Of a DNA stretch of 64,000 nucleotides, positions 56,975-64,000 are shown one piece after another. A program made the translations under genes and the position numbers. This DNA is from an uncultured Clostridia bacterium (GTDB lineage Bacteria; Bacillota; Clostridia; Oscillospirales; Oscillospiraceae): the NCBI GenBank assembly GCA_946412355.1, contig CAMKGX010000001.1, positions 1 to 64,000 of the forward strand, read 5' to 3'. The first letter of the stretch is position 1. Each line of letters begins with the position of its first letter. The notes under the pieces were generated by a model, which made no database searches, was not told the DNA's origin, and was given only the letters and a program-made list of their open reading frames with translations.

Positions 56975-57472
56975 TTATTTGTCCTGCAAAAGCTGGGAGA
57001 GCTTGGCAAGACGGGGGTCTACTTCCTTCTTGCAACGGCAGGGCGCCTCGTTGCGATTGACGCCGCAGCCGGGGCACAGACCTTTGCAGTCCGGCTTGCA
57101 GAGGAACTTTGTGTCCATGTCGAGAATGAACGCCGTACGGGCGAGGTCACCCAGATCCACCTCGTCATGCTCCAGCAGCACGATGTCCTCATCATCGTCA
57201 AACTGGCGCTCCTCCGCGAGAACACAGGAGTAGGCAACCATCTTTTCCTCAGAGAACGGCTCGCAGCAGCGGTCGCAGACACAGTGGAGCGTCGTATGCG
57301 CCGTCAAGTCGCACAGCAGCACACCGGCCTTGTTCCGAATCTGGCCTTCCACATTGACCGGTTCAGATACAGGGCAGGAGCCGCCGAAATCCAGGTCGGA
57401 CAGGTCCAGCGCAAAGCGGAAATCCTGCCGGGATTCGGGCGTGTGCAGCAGCTTGTTGACATTCAAACGCAT
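56975..57472 (-). CDS. yceD: DUF177 / YceD family protein
   Basis: A 165-aa protein from ATG 57472 (GAGGTG upstream). RLNVNKLLHTPESRQDFRFA at the start; the conserved HCVCDRCCEPFSEEKM Cys motif and the C-terminal CKPDCKGLCPGCGVNRNEAP cluster are diagnostic of DUF177. YceD homologues are linked to 23S rRNA accumulation and are almost always upstream of rpmF, as here. Confidence 0.93.
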   Translation of the reverse strand: MRLNVNKLLHTPESRQDFRFALDLSDLDFGGSCPVSEPVNVEGQIRNKAGVLLCDLTAHTTLHCVCDRCCEPFSEEKMVAYSCVLAEERQFDDDEDIVLLEHDEVDLGDLARTAFILDMDTKFLCKPDCKGLCPGCGVNRNEAPCRCKKEVDPRLAKLSQLLQDK

Positions 57473-57499
57473 AGTACACCTCGCAATGACACGGGTAGT

Positions 57500-57528
57500 A
57501 TTATAGAGGATGAGGGGGAGAATGTCAA
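57500..57528 (-). promoter_or_regulatory. SigA promoter of yceD-rpmF
   Basis: Minus strand: TTGACA (57523-57528), 17 bp, TATAAT (57500-57505). Both hexamers are perfect consensus, as expected for a ribosomal-protein operon. Confidence 0.9.
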
Positions 57529-57547
57529 ACATTATTTCACAAATATT

Positions 57548-57576
57548 TTGACTTTTTTTACAGATACGGGTACAAT
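57548..57576 (+). promoter_or_regulatory. SigA promoter of the pseudouridine synthase gene
   Basis: TTGACT (57548-57553), 17 bp, TACAAT (57571-57576), 32 bp before ATG 57608 and back-to-back with the yceD promoter. Confidence 0.8.
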
Positions 57577-57607
57577 GTGGGACGAGAACGACGAAAGGGG
57601 CCAGATC

Positions 57608-58564
57608 ATGCGGGAGCTGACGGTGGGAAAGAACGACGCGGGGCAGCGGATTGACCGGTTTGTGGCCAAGGCGCTGCCGCTGCTGCCGGGCGCTCTTTTG
57701 CAGAAATACATCCGCCTCAAGCGCATCAAGTGCAACGGCGGGCGGTGCAAGGGGGAGCAGCGGCTGCGGGAGGGGGACGTGCTGTCGCTGTACATCAACG
57801 ACGAGTTCTTCGACCAGCCCCGGGAGGACAACCTGTTCCTGACGCTGTTTCGCCCCAGCCTGGACATTGTATATGAGGACGAAAACCTGCTGATCCTCAA
57901 CAAGCGGCCGGGGCTGGTGGTACACGCCGACGAGACGGAGAAGGTGAACACCCTCATCAACCACATCCAGGCGTATCTCTACCAGAAGCGGGAGTGGAAC
58001 CCTCGGTGGGAAAACGCCTTTACCCCGGCCCTGTGCAACCGCATTGACCGCAACACCGGCGGCATGGTGATTGCCGCCAAGAACGCCGAGACGCTGCGGA
58101 TCATCAACGAGAAAATCCGTGACCGGGAGATCGACAAGCGGTATCTTTGCATCACGGTGGGCCATCCCCGGCCGGAGAAGGGGAAAATCGAGTGCTTTCT
58201 GGTGAAGGACGAGAAGAAAAAAGAGGTGCAGGTGTACCATAAGCCGGTGCCGGGGGGCAAGACGGCGGTGACGTACTATCAGACCCTGGAGAGCCGGGGC
58301 GAGCTGAGCCTGGTGGAGGTGGGGCTGGAGACGGGCCGCACCCACCAGATCCGGGCCAGCTTTGCCGACAAAGGCTGGCCCCTGCTGGGGGACGGCAAGT
58401 ACGGCCGGGGGGACGTGAACCGCCGCTACGGCGAGACGCGGCAGGCGCTGTACGCCTACCGGCTCACCTTTGATTTCCCCACCGACGCGGGGATTTTGAC
58501 GTATCTGAAGGGCCGCACCTTTGCGGTGGACGACGTGCCGTTCCGGGCTAAATATTTCGGATGA
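57608..58564 (+). CDS. RluA-family rRNA/tRNA pseudouridine synthase
   Basis: A 318-aa protein. N-terminal S4-like domain (AGQRIDRFVAKALPLLPGAL, IKCNGGRCKGEQRLREGD) followed by the RluA catalytic domain. VYEDENLLILNKRPGLVVHA and the active-site loop CNRIDRNTGGMVIAAK are clear; Asp in RIDRNT is the catalytic residue, with Asn replacing the usual His-Arg start (HRLDxxTSG). GRTHQIRASFADKGWPLLGD is the last conserved block. The target uridine cannot be told. Confidence 0.9.
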   Translation: MRELTVGKNDAGQRIDRFVAKALPLLPGALLQKYIRLKRIKCNGGRCKGEQRLREGDVLSLYINDEFFDQPREDNLFLTLFRPSLDIVYEDENLLILNKRPGLVVHADETEKVNTLINHIQAYLYQKREWNPRWENAFTPALCNRIDRNTGGMVIAAKNAETLRIINEKIRDREIDKRYLCITVGHPRPEKGKIECFLVKDEKKKEVQVYHKPVPGGKTAVTYYQTLESRGELSLVEVGLETGRTHQIRASFADKGWPLLGDGKYGRGDVNRRYGETRQALYAYRLTFDFPTDAGILTYLKGRTFAVDDVPFRAKYFG

Positions 58565-58593
58565 AAAATCGCTCCGTTTTGGGGCGATTTTTT
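58565..58593 (+). terminator. Terminator after the pseudouridine synthase
   Basis: AAAATCGCTCC, short loop, GGGGCGATTTTTT, directly after the stop codon. Confidence 0.85.
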
Positions 58594-58604
58594 CGTGAAT
58601 AGCA

Positions 58605-58633
58605 TTGACATTTCCCGCCATTTTATATATAGT
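58605..58633 (+). promoter_or_regulatory. SigA promoter of the pot operon
   Basis: TTGACA (58605-58610), 17 bp, TATAGT (58628-58633). The leader of about 115 bases contains a GC-rich imperfect hairpin (GGGGACGC...GTGTGCCCC near 58674-58697) that could be regulatory. Confidence 0.8.
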
Positions 58634-58756
58634 AAACGCGGCCAAATTTCAACGAACATAATACAGGCTCGGAGGGGACGCGGCGACGTGTGCCCCATGG
58701 AGCCCCCGGTTTGACAGAGAGAAGAGGTACATTTTTTTACGAACGGGGGAGGATAA

Positions 58757-59893
58757 ATGTCCAAAGAGTTGATTCGCCTGCACGACCTTTGCATGGCGTT
58801 TGACGACGAGCTGGTTCTCGACCACATCAATCTGTATATCAACGATTCTGAATTCCTCACACTTCTGGGCCCCAGCGGCTGTGGCAAGACCACGACGCTG
58901 AGGATTATTGGCGGTTTCACGACACCTACGTCGGGAGACGTCACCTTTGACGGTGTGAGGATTAATGATGTGCCGCCCCATAAGCGGCAGATTAACACCG
59001 TGTTCCAGAAGTATGCGCTGTTCCCCCATCTGGACGTGTTTGAAAACGTGGCCTTCGGCCTGCGCATCGCCAAGGTGCCGGAGGCGGAGGTGACGGAGCG
59101 TGTCACCGAGATGCTGGAGGTGGTGAGCCTGAAGGGCTTTGAGCGCCGCCGCATTGACCAGCTCTCCGGCGGTCAGCAGCAGCGGGTGGCCATTGCCCGG
59201 GCGCTGGTGAACCGGCCCAAGGTGCTGCTGCTGGACGAGCCCCTGGGCGCGCTGGACCTGCGGCTGCGCAAGGATATGCAGATCGAGCTCAAGCGCATTC
59301 AGCAGCAGATGGGCATCACGTTCATCTACGTGACCCACGACCAGGAAGAGGCGCTGACCATGTCCGACACCGTGGTGGTGATGGACAAGGGCCGCATCCA
59401 GCAGATCGGCACTCCCGAGGACATTTACAACGAGCCGAAGAACGCCTTTGTGGCGGACTTTATCGGCGAGTCCAATATTTTGAACGGCACCATGGTCCGG
59501 GACGGCGTGGTGCGGATGTACCGCAGGGAGTTCCCCTGCGTGGACGGCGGCTTTGCGCCCAATGAGCCGGTGGACGTGGTGATCCGGCCCGAGGACATCG
59601 ACATTGTGCCGGTGGAGCAGGGCCAACTGGTGGGCACCGTCACCAACGTGACCTTCAAGGGCATGCAGTATGACATCATCGTGGACCTGGGCGGCTTCAA
59701 GTGGCTGATCCAGACCACGGATCATTCGCCGGTGGGCGCGCAGGTGGGGGTGAAGATCGATCCCGAGGGCTTCCACATTATGAAGAAGAGCGAATATTCC
59801 GGTATGTTCGGCGACTATTCCTCCTACTCCGAGGAGTATGAGGAGCTGGGCGCCGCCGCGCCGGATGAGGAGGAGAGCGGGGATGAAGAATAA
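58757..59893 (+). CDS. potA: Spermidine/putrescine ABC transporter ATPase
   Basis: A 378-aa protein with GGGGGAGGAT upstream. Walker [19 protein letters not shown], signature [17 protein letters not shown], Walker [14 protein letters not shown], switch His in [11 protein letters not shown], and a C-terminal TOBE domain ([20 protein letters not shown]). An acidic Glu/Tyr-rich tail ends the protein. With the following genes it forms a PotABCD-type polyamine importer. Overlaps potB by 11 bp. Confidence 0.95.
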   Translation: MSKELIRLHDLCMAFDDELVLDHINLYINDSEFLTLLGPSGCGKTTTLRIIGGFTTPTSGDVTFDGVRINDVPPHKRQINTVFQKYALFPHLDVFENVAFGLRIAKVPEAEVTERVTEMLEVVSLKGFERRRIDQLSGGQQQRVAIARALVNRPKVLLLDEPLGALDLRLRKDMQIELKRIQQQMGITFIYVTHDQEEALTMSDTVVVMDKGRIQQIGTPEDIYNEPKNAFVADFIGESNILNGTMVRDGVVRMYRREFPCVDGGFAPNEPVDVVIRPEDIDIVPVEQGQLVGTVTNVTFKGMQYDIIVDLGGFKWLIQTTDHSPVGAQVGVKIDPEGFHIMKKSEYSGMFGDYSSYSEEYEELGAAAPDEEESGDEE

Positions 59894-60737
59894 GCTCTCC
59901 CGGTTCGCCGTGCCCTACGTGGTGTGGATGGCCATTTTCGTGGTGGCGCCCATCGTCATCATGGTCATCTACGCCTTCCAGGATGCCGCCGGCGGCTTTA
60001 CCCTGGGCAATTTTGTGAAGATGGGCGGCTACGGCGAGGTGTTCGTCCGCTCGTTTAAGCTGGCCATCATCGCCACCATTATCTGCCTGCTGGTGGGCTA
60101 TCCCGTCAGCTACTGGATGAGCCGGGAAAAGGCGTCGTTCCAGCGGGTGGCCATGGTGTTGATCATGCTGCCCATGTGGATGAACTTCCTGCTGCGCACC
60201 TATAGCTGGATGACCATTCTGGAGAACAACGGCCTTTTGAACCAGTTTTTCCAGAAAATCGGCCTCATTTCCCTTTATAACAATCTGACCGGCAGCGACC
60301 TGGCCTATTTCCCCATGATGAACACCCAGGGCGCTGTGGTGCTGGGCATGGTGTACAACTACCTGCCCTTTATGATCCTGCCCATCTACTCCGTCATTGT
60401 GAAGCTGGACTACTCCCTTTTGGAGGCGGCCCGGGACCTGGGGGCCAACTCCGTGACAGTGTTCCGCAAGGTGATTCTGCCCCTGAGCCTGCCCGGCGTG
60501 CTCAGCGGCATCACTATGGTGTTCGTGCCGTCGGTGTCCACCTTTGCCATCTCCCAGATGCTGGGCGGCGGCACGGAGATGCTGCTGGGCGACCTGATCG
60601 AGCGGCAGTTCCTGGGCGGCGCCTACAACCCCCAGCTGGGCGCGGCCATCAGCCTGGTGATGATGATCATCGTGGTGGTGTGCATGCTGGTGATGAATCG
60701 CTTCGGTGAGGGCGAGGAACAGGCGGTGATGCTATGA
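59883..60737 (+). CDS. potB: Spermidine/putrescine ABC permease PotB
   Basis: A 284-aa six-helix permease from ATG 59883. [20 protein letters not shown] at the start and the EAA loop [26 protein letters not shown] (about 195-220), which contacts the ATPase. Pot-family blocks [20 protein letters not shown] and [20 protein letters not shown]. Starts inside the end of potA and overlaps potCD by 4 bp. Confidence 0.94.
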   Translation: MKNKLSRFAVPYVVWMAIFVVAPIVIMVIYAFQDAAGGFTLGNFVKMGGYGEVFVRSFKLAIIATIICLLVGYPVSYWMSREKASFQRVAMVLIMLPMWMNFLLRTYSWMTILENNGLLNQFFQKIGLISLYNNLTGSDLAYFPMMNTQGAVVLGMVYNYLPFMILPIYSVIVKLDYSLLEAARDLGANSVTVFRKVILPLSLPGVLSGITMVFVPSVSTFAISQMLGGGTEMLLGDLIERQFLGGAYNPQLGAAISLVMMIIVVVCMLVMNRFGEGEEQAVML

Positions 60738-62731
60738 AGAGACAGCAGCCCAACGGCTTTTTCAACCGCTTTTTGATGGCGCTGGTGGCGCTGTTCCTGT
60801 ATGCGCCCATTTTTATCCTGATTATTTTCTCCTTTAACGAGGGCACCAGCTCCAGCGTGTGGAAGGGCTTCTCCCTCCACTGGTACGGACAGCTGTTCCA
60901 CAACCAGATCATCATGCGCAGCGTGTACATCACGCTGCTGGTGAGCCTGCTGGCCACGGTGATCGCCACCATCGCGGGCACCTTCGCCGCCATCGGATTT
61001 TACGCCATGCGCCGCAGACGGCGGGACGCGTTGATGGCGGTGAACAACATCCCCATGATGAACGCCGATATTGTCACCGGCGTCAGCCTGGCGCTGCTGT
61101 TTGTGGTGTTCTTCAATGGGTGGAGCAGCTTTGCCGGGTGGGTCAACTCCTGGCAGAGCGCCGTGGTGCTGCCCGAAAAGCTGTCCATGGGCTTCGGCAC
61201 GCTGCTGATTGCCCACGTGATGTTCAACATCCCCTACGTCATTCTGTCCGTGGGCCCCAAGCTGCGGCAGATGGACCGGAACCTGGTGGACGCGGCCCAG
61301 GACCTGGGCTGCACCTGGATGCAGGCGTTCTGGAAGGTGATTATCCCCGAGATCAAGCCCGGCATCGTGTCCGGCGCGCTGACGGCTTTCACCATGTCCA
61401 TCGACGACTTCATCATCTCCTACTTTACCGCCGGCTCCAGCACGTCCACCCTGGCCATGACCATCTACGGCATGACCAAGAAGCGTGTCAGCCCGGAGAT
61501 CAACGCCATTTCCACGCTGCTGTTCGTGACGGTGCTGCTGCTGTTGGCCATCGTCAACATTCGTGAGGCCAGCATGGAGCGGCAGCCGGATCGTCGCCGC
61601 CCGGCGGCTGCGGCGCCCAATTTCACCAGGAGCTCCGACGGCAAGATGCCCGTTTGGATGCGGGTGGTGGCCGGTGCCGTGGGTTGCGGACTGCTGGCGA
61701 TGCTGATCATCTCCGGCCGCAGCGCCAACGCACGGCCTGTGGTGAACGTGTGCTCCTGGGGCGAGTATATCGACGAGGAGCTGATTACCGAGTTTGAGGA
61801 GACCACCGGCATCCACGTCAACTACCAGACCGCCGAGAGCAACGAGGCGCTGTACAGCCTGATCGCCATGGGCGGCGCCGACTTCGACGTGATCGTGCCC
61901 TCCGACTATATGATCGCCCGCCTCATTGAGGAGGACCGTCTGGCGGAGCTGGACTACGACAACATTCCCAACTTCCAGCTCATCGGGGAGCAGTTCACCC
62001 ATTTGAGCTACGACCCGGAGAACAAGTACACCGTGCCCTATACCTGGGGCAGTCTGGGCATCATTTACAACGAGACCATGGTGGACGAGCCCATTACCAG
62101 CTGGGACGCCATGTTTGACCCCAAGTATGCCGGCCAGGTGCTGATGATCAACAACTCCCGCGATGCCCTGGCGGCGGCGCTGCTGGACCTGGGCTACGAC
62201 ATCAACACCACCGACGAGCAGCAGCTCACCGAGGCGTTCCAGCTTTTGAAGGACGCCAAGGACAGCGGCGTGTACCAGGCCTTCGTGATGGACCAGGTGT
62301 TCCAGAAGATGGAGGGCGGCAACGCGGCCATCGCCATGTATTACGCCGGCGACTACCTCACCATGCTGGAGAACAACGAGGATTTGCGGTACGTGGTGCC
62401 GGAGGAGGGCTCCAACTGGTTTGTGGACGCCATGTGCGTGCTGAAAACCAGCCAGCACAAGCGGGAGGCCGAGGCGTGGATCAACTTCATCGCCTCCACC
62501 GAATCCAACCTGGCCAACATGGACTATATCTGGTACGCCTCTCCCAACGCCGAGGCGCTGGAGCAGTACCCGGATTACTATCTGGAGCTGTATGAGGAGG
62601 AGCTGGACCAGGAGATTTACGACATCATGGCCCTGCCCGACGAGGAGCGGGAGCGCTGCACGCTGTATATCAACCTGCCCCCGGAGACCCTGGCGCTGTA
62701 TAACGACCTGTGGAACCGACTGGGCGTGTAA
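60734..62731 (+). CDS. potCD: Fused polyamine permease PotC and substrate-binding protein PotD
   Basis: A 665-aa single frame. Residues 1 to about 265 are a PotC permease (PNGFFNRFLMALVALFLYAP, IFSFNEGTSSSVWKGFSLHW, EAA loop VDAAQDLGCTWMQAFWKVII). A basic linker (ERQPDRRRPAA) and an extra membrane helix (MRVVAGAVGCGLLAMLIIS, about 309-327) lead into a PotD-type binding protein (VVNVCSWGEYIDEELITEFE, GGADFDVIVPSDYMIARLIE, then YTWGSLGIIYNETMVDEPIT). The extra helix places the binding domain outside, tethered to its permease. No separate potD exists here, and no frameshift or stop separates the halves. Confidence 0.93.
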   Translation: MKRQQPNGFFNRFLMALVALFLYAPIFILIIFSFNEGTSSSVWKGFSLHWYGQLFHNQIIMRSVYITLLVSLLATVIATIAGTFAAIGFYAMRRRRRDALMAVNNIPMMNADIVTGVSLALLFVVFFNGWSSFAGWVNSWQSAVVLPEKLSMGFGTLLIAHVMFNIPYVILSVGPKLRQMDRNLVDAAQDLGCTWMQAFWKVIIPEIKPGIVSGALTAFTMSIDDFIISYFTAGSSTSTLAMTIYGMTKKRVSPEINAISTLLFVTVLLLLAIVNIREASMERQPDRRRPAAAAPNFTRSSDGKMPVWMRVVAGAVGCGLLAMLIISGRSANARPVVNVCSWGEYIDEELITEFEETTGIHVNYQTAESNEALYSLIAMGGADFDVIVPSDYMIARLIEEDRLAELDYDNIPNFQLIGEQFTHLSYDPENKYTVPYTWGSLGIIYNETMVDEPITSWDAMFDPKYAGQVLMINNSRDALAAALLDLGYDINTTDEQQLTEAFQLLKDAKDSGVYQAFVMDQVFQKMEGGNAAIAMYYAGDYLTMLENNEDLRYVVPEEGSNWFVDAMCVLKTSQHKREAEAWINFIASTESNLANMDYIWYASPNAEALEQYPDYYLELYEEELDQEIYDIMALPDEERERCTLYINLPPETLALYNDLWNRLGV

Positions 62732-62741
62732 GGAGCGAAGC

Positions 62742-63137
62742 ATGATTACCATTGGCATGACCCATACCGTGACGCGCACCGTCACCCCCGATATGACCGC
62801 CCGGGCCGTCGGTTCCGGGGCGCTGGAGGTGCTGGGCACCCCGTTTATGCTGGGGCTGATGGAGTGCGCCGCCATGGAATGCGTCCGGGGAGAGCTGCCG
62901 CCCGAGCGGGGCACCGTGGGTGTGGAGATCGCCGCCACCCATGTGGCGCCCACCCCGGTGGGCATGACCATCCGGGCCACGGCGGAGGTGACAGGCGTGT
63001 CGGAAAACGGCAAGATGATTACCTTTAAGGTGACTGCCCGGGACGACGCCGGCCTCATCGGCGAGGGCACCCACACCAGGGCCGTGATCCACAACCAGCG
63101 GTTTCTGGACAAGTGCAACGCAAAGCTGCACGGCTGA
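62742..63137 (+). CDS. FlK-like hotdog thioesterase
   Basis: A 131-aa protein from ATG 62742 with AAGGAGCG upstream, 10 bp after potCD. MTHTVTRTVTPDMTARAVGS, then FMLGLMECAAMECVRGELPP and VGVEIAATHVAPTPVGMTIR, match fluoroacetyl-CoA-thioesterase-like hotdog proteins, with Glu in the LMECAA helix and a later His in EIAATHVAPT. An acyl-CoA thioesterase; the substrate is unknown. It is probably co-transcribed with the transporter. Confidence 0.85.
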   Translation: MITIGMTHTVTRTVTPDMTARAVGSGALEVLGTPFMLGLMECAAMECVRGELPPERGTVGVEIAATHVAPTPVGMTIRATAEVTGVSENGKMITFKVTARDDAGLIGEGTHTRAVIHNQRFLDKCNAKLHG

Positions 63138-63145
63138 TACTTTGA

Positions 63146-63404
63146 AAAATCCCGCCCTTTGGGGCGGGATTTTCAGATTGTCAAAAAAGCATCGCAGATT
63201 TCGCGCCCGCAGGCGCGAACCATTGCAATCCGAAAAAACTGACGGCGTGTACGTCAGTTTTTTCACTTCTCAGGCTACGAAGTGTGCGAATAGTGCGCCG
63301 GAGGCGCACTATTCGTGCGCGCAGTAGACTGAAATCCCATTGTCAAAAAACGGCATAGCCGTTTTTTGACAGGCTCAATCCCGCCCCTCGGGGCGGGATT
63401 TTTT
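63146..63404. repeat. Array of six hairpins between the thioesterase gene and comEC
   Basis: Stems at 63146-63173 (AAAATCCCGCCC / GGGCGGGATTTT), 63200-63219, 63233-63263 (AAAAAACTGACG / CGTCAGTTTTTT), 63286-63318, 63341-63371 (TGTCAAAAAACGGC / GCCGTTTTTTGACA) and 63377-63404 (AATCCCGCCCC / GGGCGGGATT). Three or four have T-tails and would terminate in either direction. The first and last are near-copies. There is no coding potential. Confidence 0.75.
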
Positions 63405-63436
63405 GGCGGTGATGGGCCTTTGGCGGGCAAGAGGAC

Positions 63437-63465
63437 TTGCCCCGGGTGGGGAGATTTGGTATAAT
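63437..63465 (+). promoter_or_regulatory. SigA promoter of comEC
   Basis: TTGCCC (63437-63442), 17 bp, TATAAT (63460-63465), 32 bp before GTG 63497. Confidence 0.75.
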
Positions 63466-63496
63466 CAATCATTAAGTGCAAAGGGAGGGCGAGACT

Positions 63497-64000
63497 GTGC
63501 GGCTGCTGGCTACCATCGCGTTCTCCTTTTCCGGGGCAGTGCTGCTGTGGGCGCTGCTGCCGTCCGGCGGGTGGACGCTGTGGTGCGCCGCCGCTCTGGT
63601 GCCGGTGGGCTTGCTGTTTCTGCGGTGGCGGCAGCGAAAATGGGCCCGGTTTATCACCGTCATCGCCCTGTCGGCCGCCGTGGGGCTATGCTACTGCGTG
63701 GGGTACGACGCGGTGCGCTGCGCGCCGGTGCGGCAGCGCTGCGACGGCGAGGTAAATCCCTTTGCCGCCACGGTATGGGACTGGCCCCAGGAGACGGCCT
63801 ACGGCGCGAAAGTGACCGTGATGTTAGAGGGGCAAAAGGGCGTCAAGGCAGTGTATTACGGCGACGATTCCGCACTTTCGCTGCGGCCCGGCAACCGCAT
63901 TGCCGGTGACGCCCGGTGGCAGGACGCCGGGCGGATACAGGACAGCGACGTGACCACCTTTACCGCCAGAGGCGTTTTTGTCTTGCTGTACGGCAAGGGG
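63497..64000 (+). CDS. comEC: ComEC/Rec2 competence channel, N-terminal part
   Basis: Open from GTG 63497 (AGGGAGGG upstream) to the window edge, 168 codons. It starts with hydrophobic helices (LLATIAFSFSGAVLLWALLP, LWCAAALVPVGLLFLRW, FITVIALSAAVGLCYCVGYD), followed by a soluble beta-rich part with FAATVWDWPQETAYGAKVTV and LRPGNRIAGDARWQDAGRIQ. This is the DUF4131 oligonucleotide-binding-like region at the head of ComEC, the inner-membrane DNA uptake channel. The competence and metallo-beta-lactamase domains lie beyond the window. Confidence 0.8.
   Translation, partial: MRLLATIAFSFSGAVLLWALLPSGGWTLWCAAALVPVGLLFLRWRQRKWARFITVIALSAAVGLCYCVGYDAVRCAPVRQRCDGEVNPFAATVWDWPQETAYGAKVTVMLEGQKGVKAVYYGDDSALSLRPGNRIAGDARWQDAGRIQDSDVTTFTARGVFVLLYGKG

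Noticed and set aside
58640-58756. Riboswitch in the pot operon leader
   Set aside because: There is a GC-rich imperfect hairpin but no known riboswitch consensus and no terminator/anti-terminator pair.
60623-63118. 831-codon minus-strand open frame
   Set aside because: Antisense to the potB end, potCD and the thioesterase gene; composition artefact rich in His, Gly and Val.
1-64000. CRISPR array
   Set aside because: I looked for regularly spaced 24-40-bp direct repeats and saw none. The only long direct repeats are the 45-bp att cores and the 138-bp gene heads.

Overview
The window looks like a chromosomal segment of a spore-forming Gram-positive bacterium of the class Clostridia, most plausibly an Oscillospirales/Oscillospiraceae gut species. 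The reasons are spoIIR, mini-RNase III, rqcH, addAB, a GC-rich core with near-consensus SigA promoters and strong AGGAGG ribosome sites, and many small lipoproteins. The genus cannot be fixed from this sequence alone.

Layout. (1) 1-8696 is an AT-richer accessory region with defence-like and broken genes: a SLOG protein (cut by the left edge), an XRE regulator, a frameshifted CHAP lysin, an HTH/nucleotidyltransferase pair with its own operator-promoter, a DnaB-like ATPase, DUF4116 and DUF2779 remnants and a PD-(D/E)XK nuclease. (2) 8697-12101 is a 3.36 kb integrated element bounded by 45-bp direct repeats equal to the 3' half of tRNA-Ala(GGC). It encodes a tyrosine integrase, an excisionase-like HTH, a Rep protein with all the motifs of CRESS-DNA-virus Reps, and a ribbon-helix-helix protein. 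Between the last two lies a stem-loop whose loop carries the nonanucleotide TAGTATTAC, the circovirus/nanovirus-type rolling-circle origin. This is the most striking object in the window. (3) 12.1-29.6 kb is an island of zinc-ribbon membrane proteins paired with very large exported proteins, preceded by a divergent tandem-HTH regulator. Two modules (14.3-19.8 and 19.9-24.0 kb) share an identical 138-bp head. A third zinc-ribbon head is truncated at 24.04 kb, and a related GC-rich set follows, ending in a DG-repeat lipoprotein whose C-terminus seems to have been replaced by AT-rich DNA. (4) 29.6-31.2 kb holds gene debris around a metalloprotease-like lipoprotein.

(5) 31.2-64.0 kb is GC-rich, mostly core genome: a cation/proton antiporter, a cyclophilin lipoprotein, an HprK-like kinase with an S24/S26-type peptidase, mrnC-rqcH, a DUF1015 gene overlapping ispE, spoIIR, addB-addA, rpmE, hflX-yigZ, a DtxR/MntR regulator, xdhC, ridA, a PfkB kinase, an MBL hydrolase-galE pair, an XRE-TPR regulator, yceD-rpmF, a RluA-type pseudouridine synthase, a polyamine ABC operon (potA-potB-potCD fusion), a thioesterase, and the start of comEC at the right edge.

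The two tRNA-Ala half-copies, neither with a tRNA 5' half, imply that region 1 is the right end of an earlier element at the same tRNA gene, to the left of the window, with the CRESS-like element stacked behind it. All functional calls rest on reading motifs by eye; no database search was possible.
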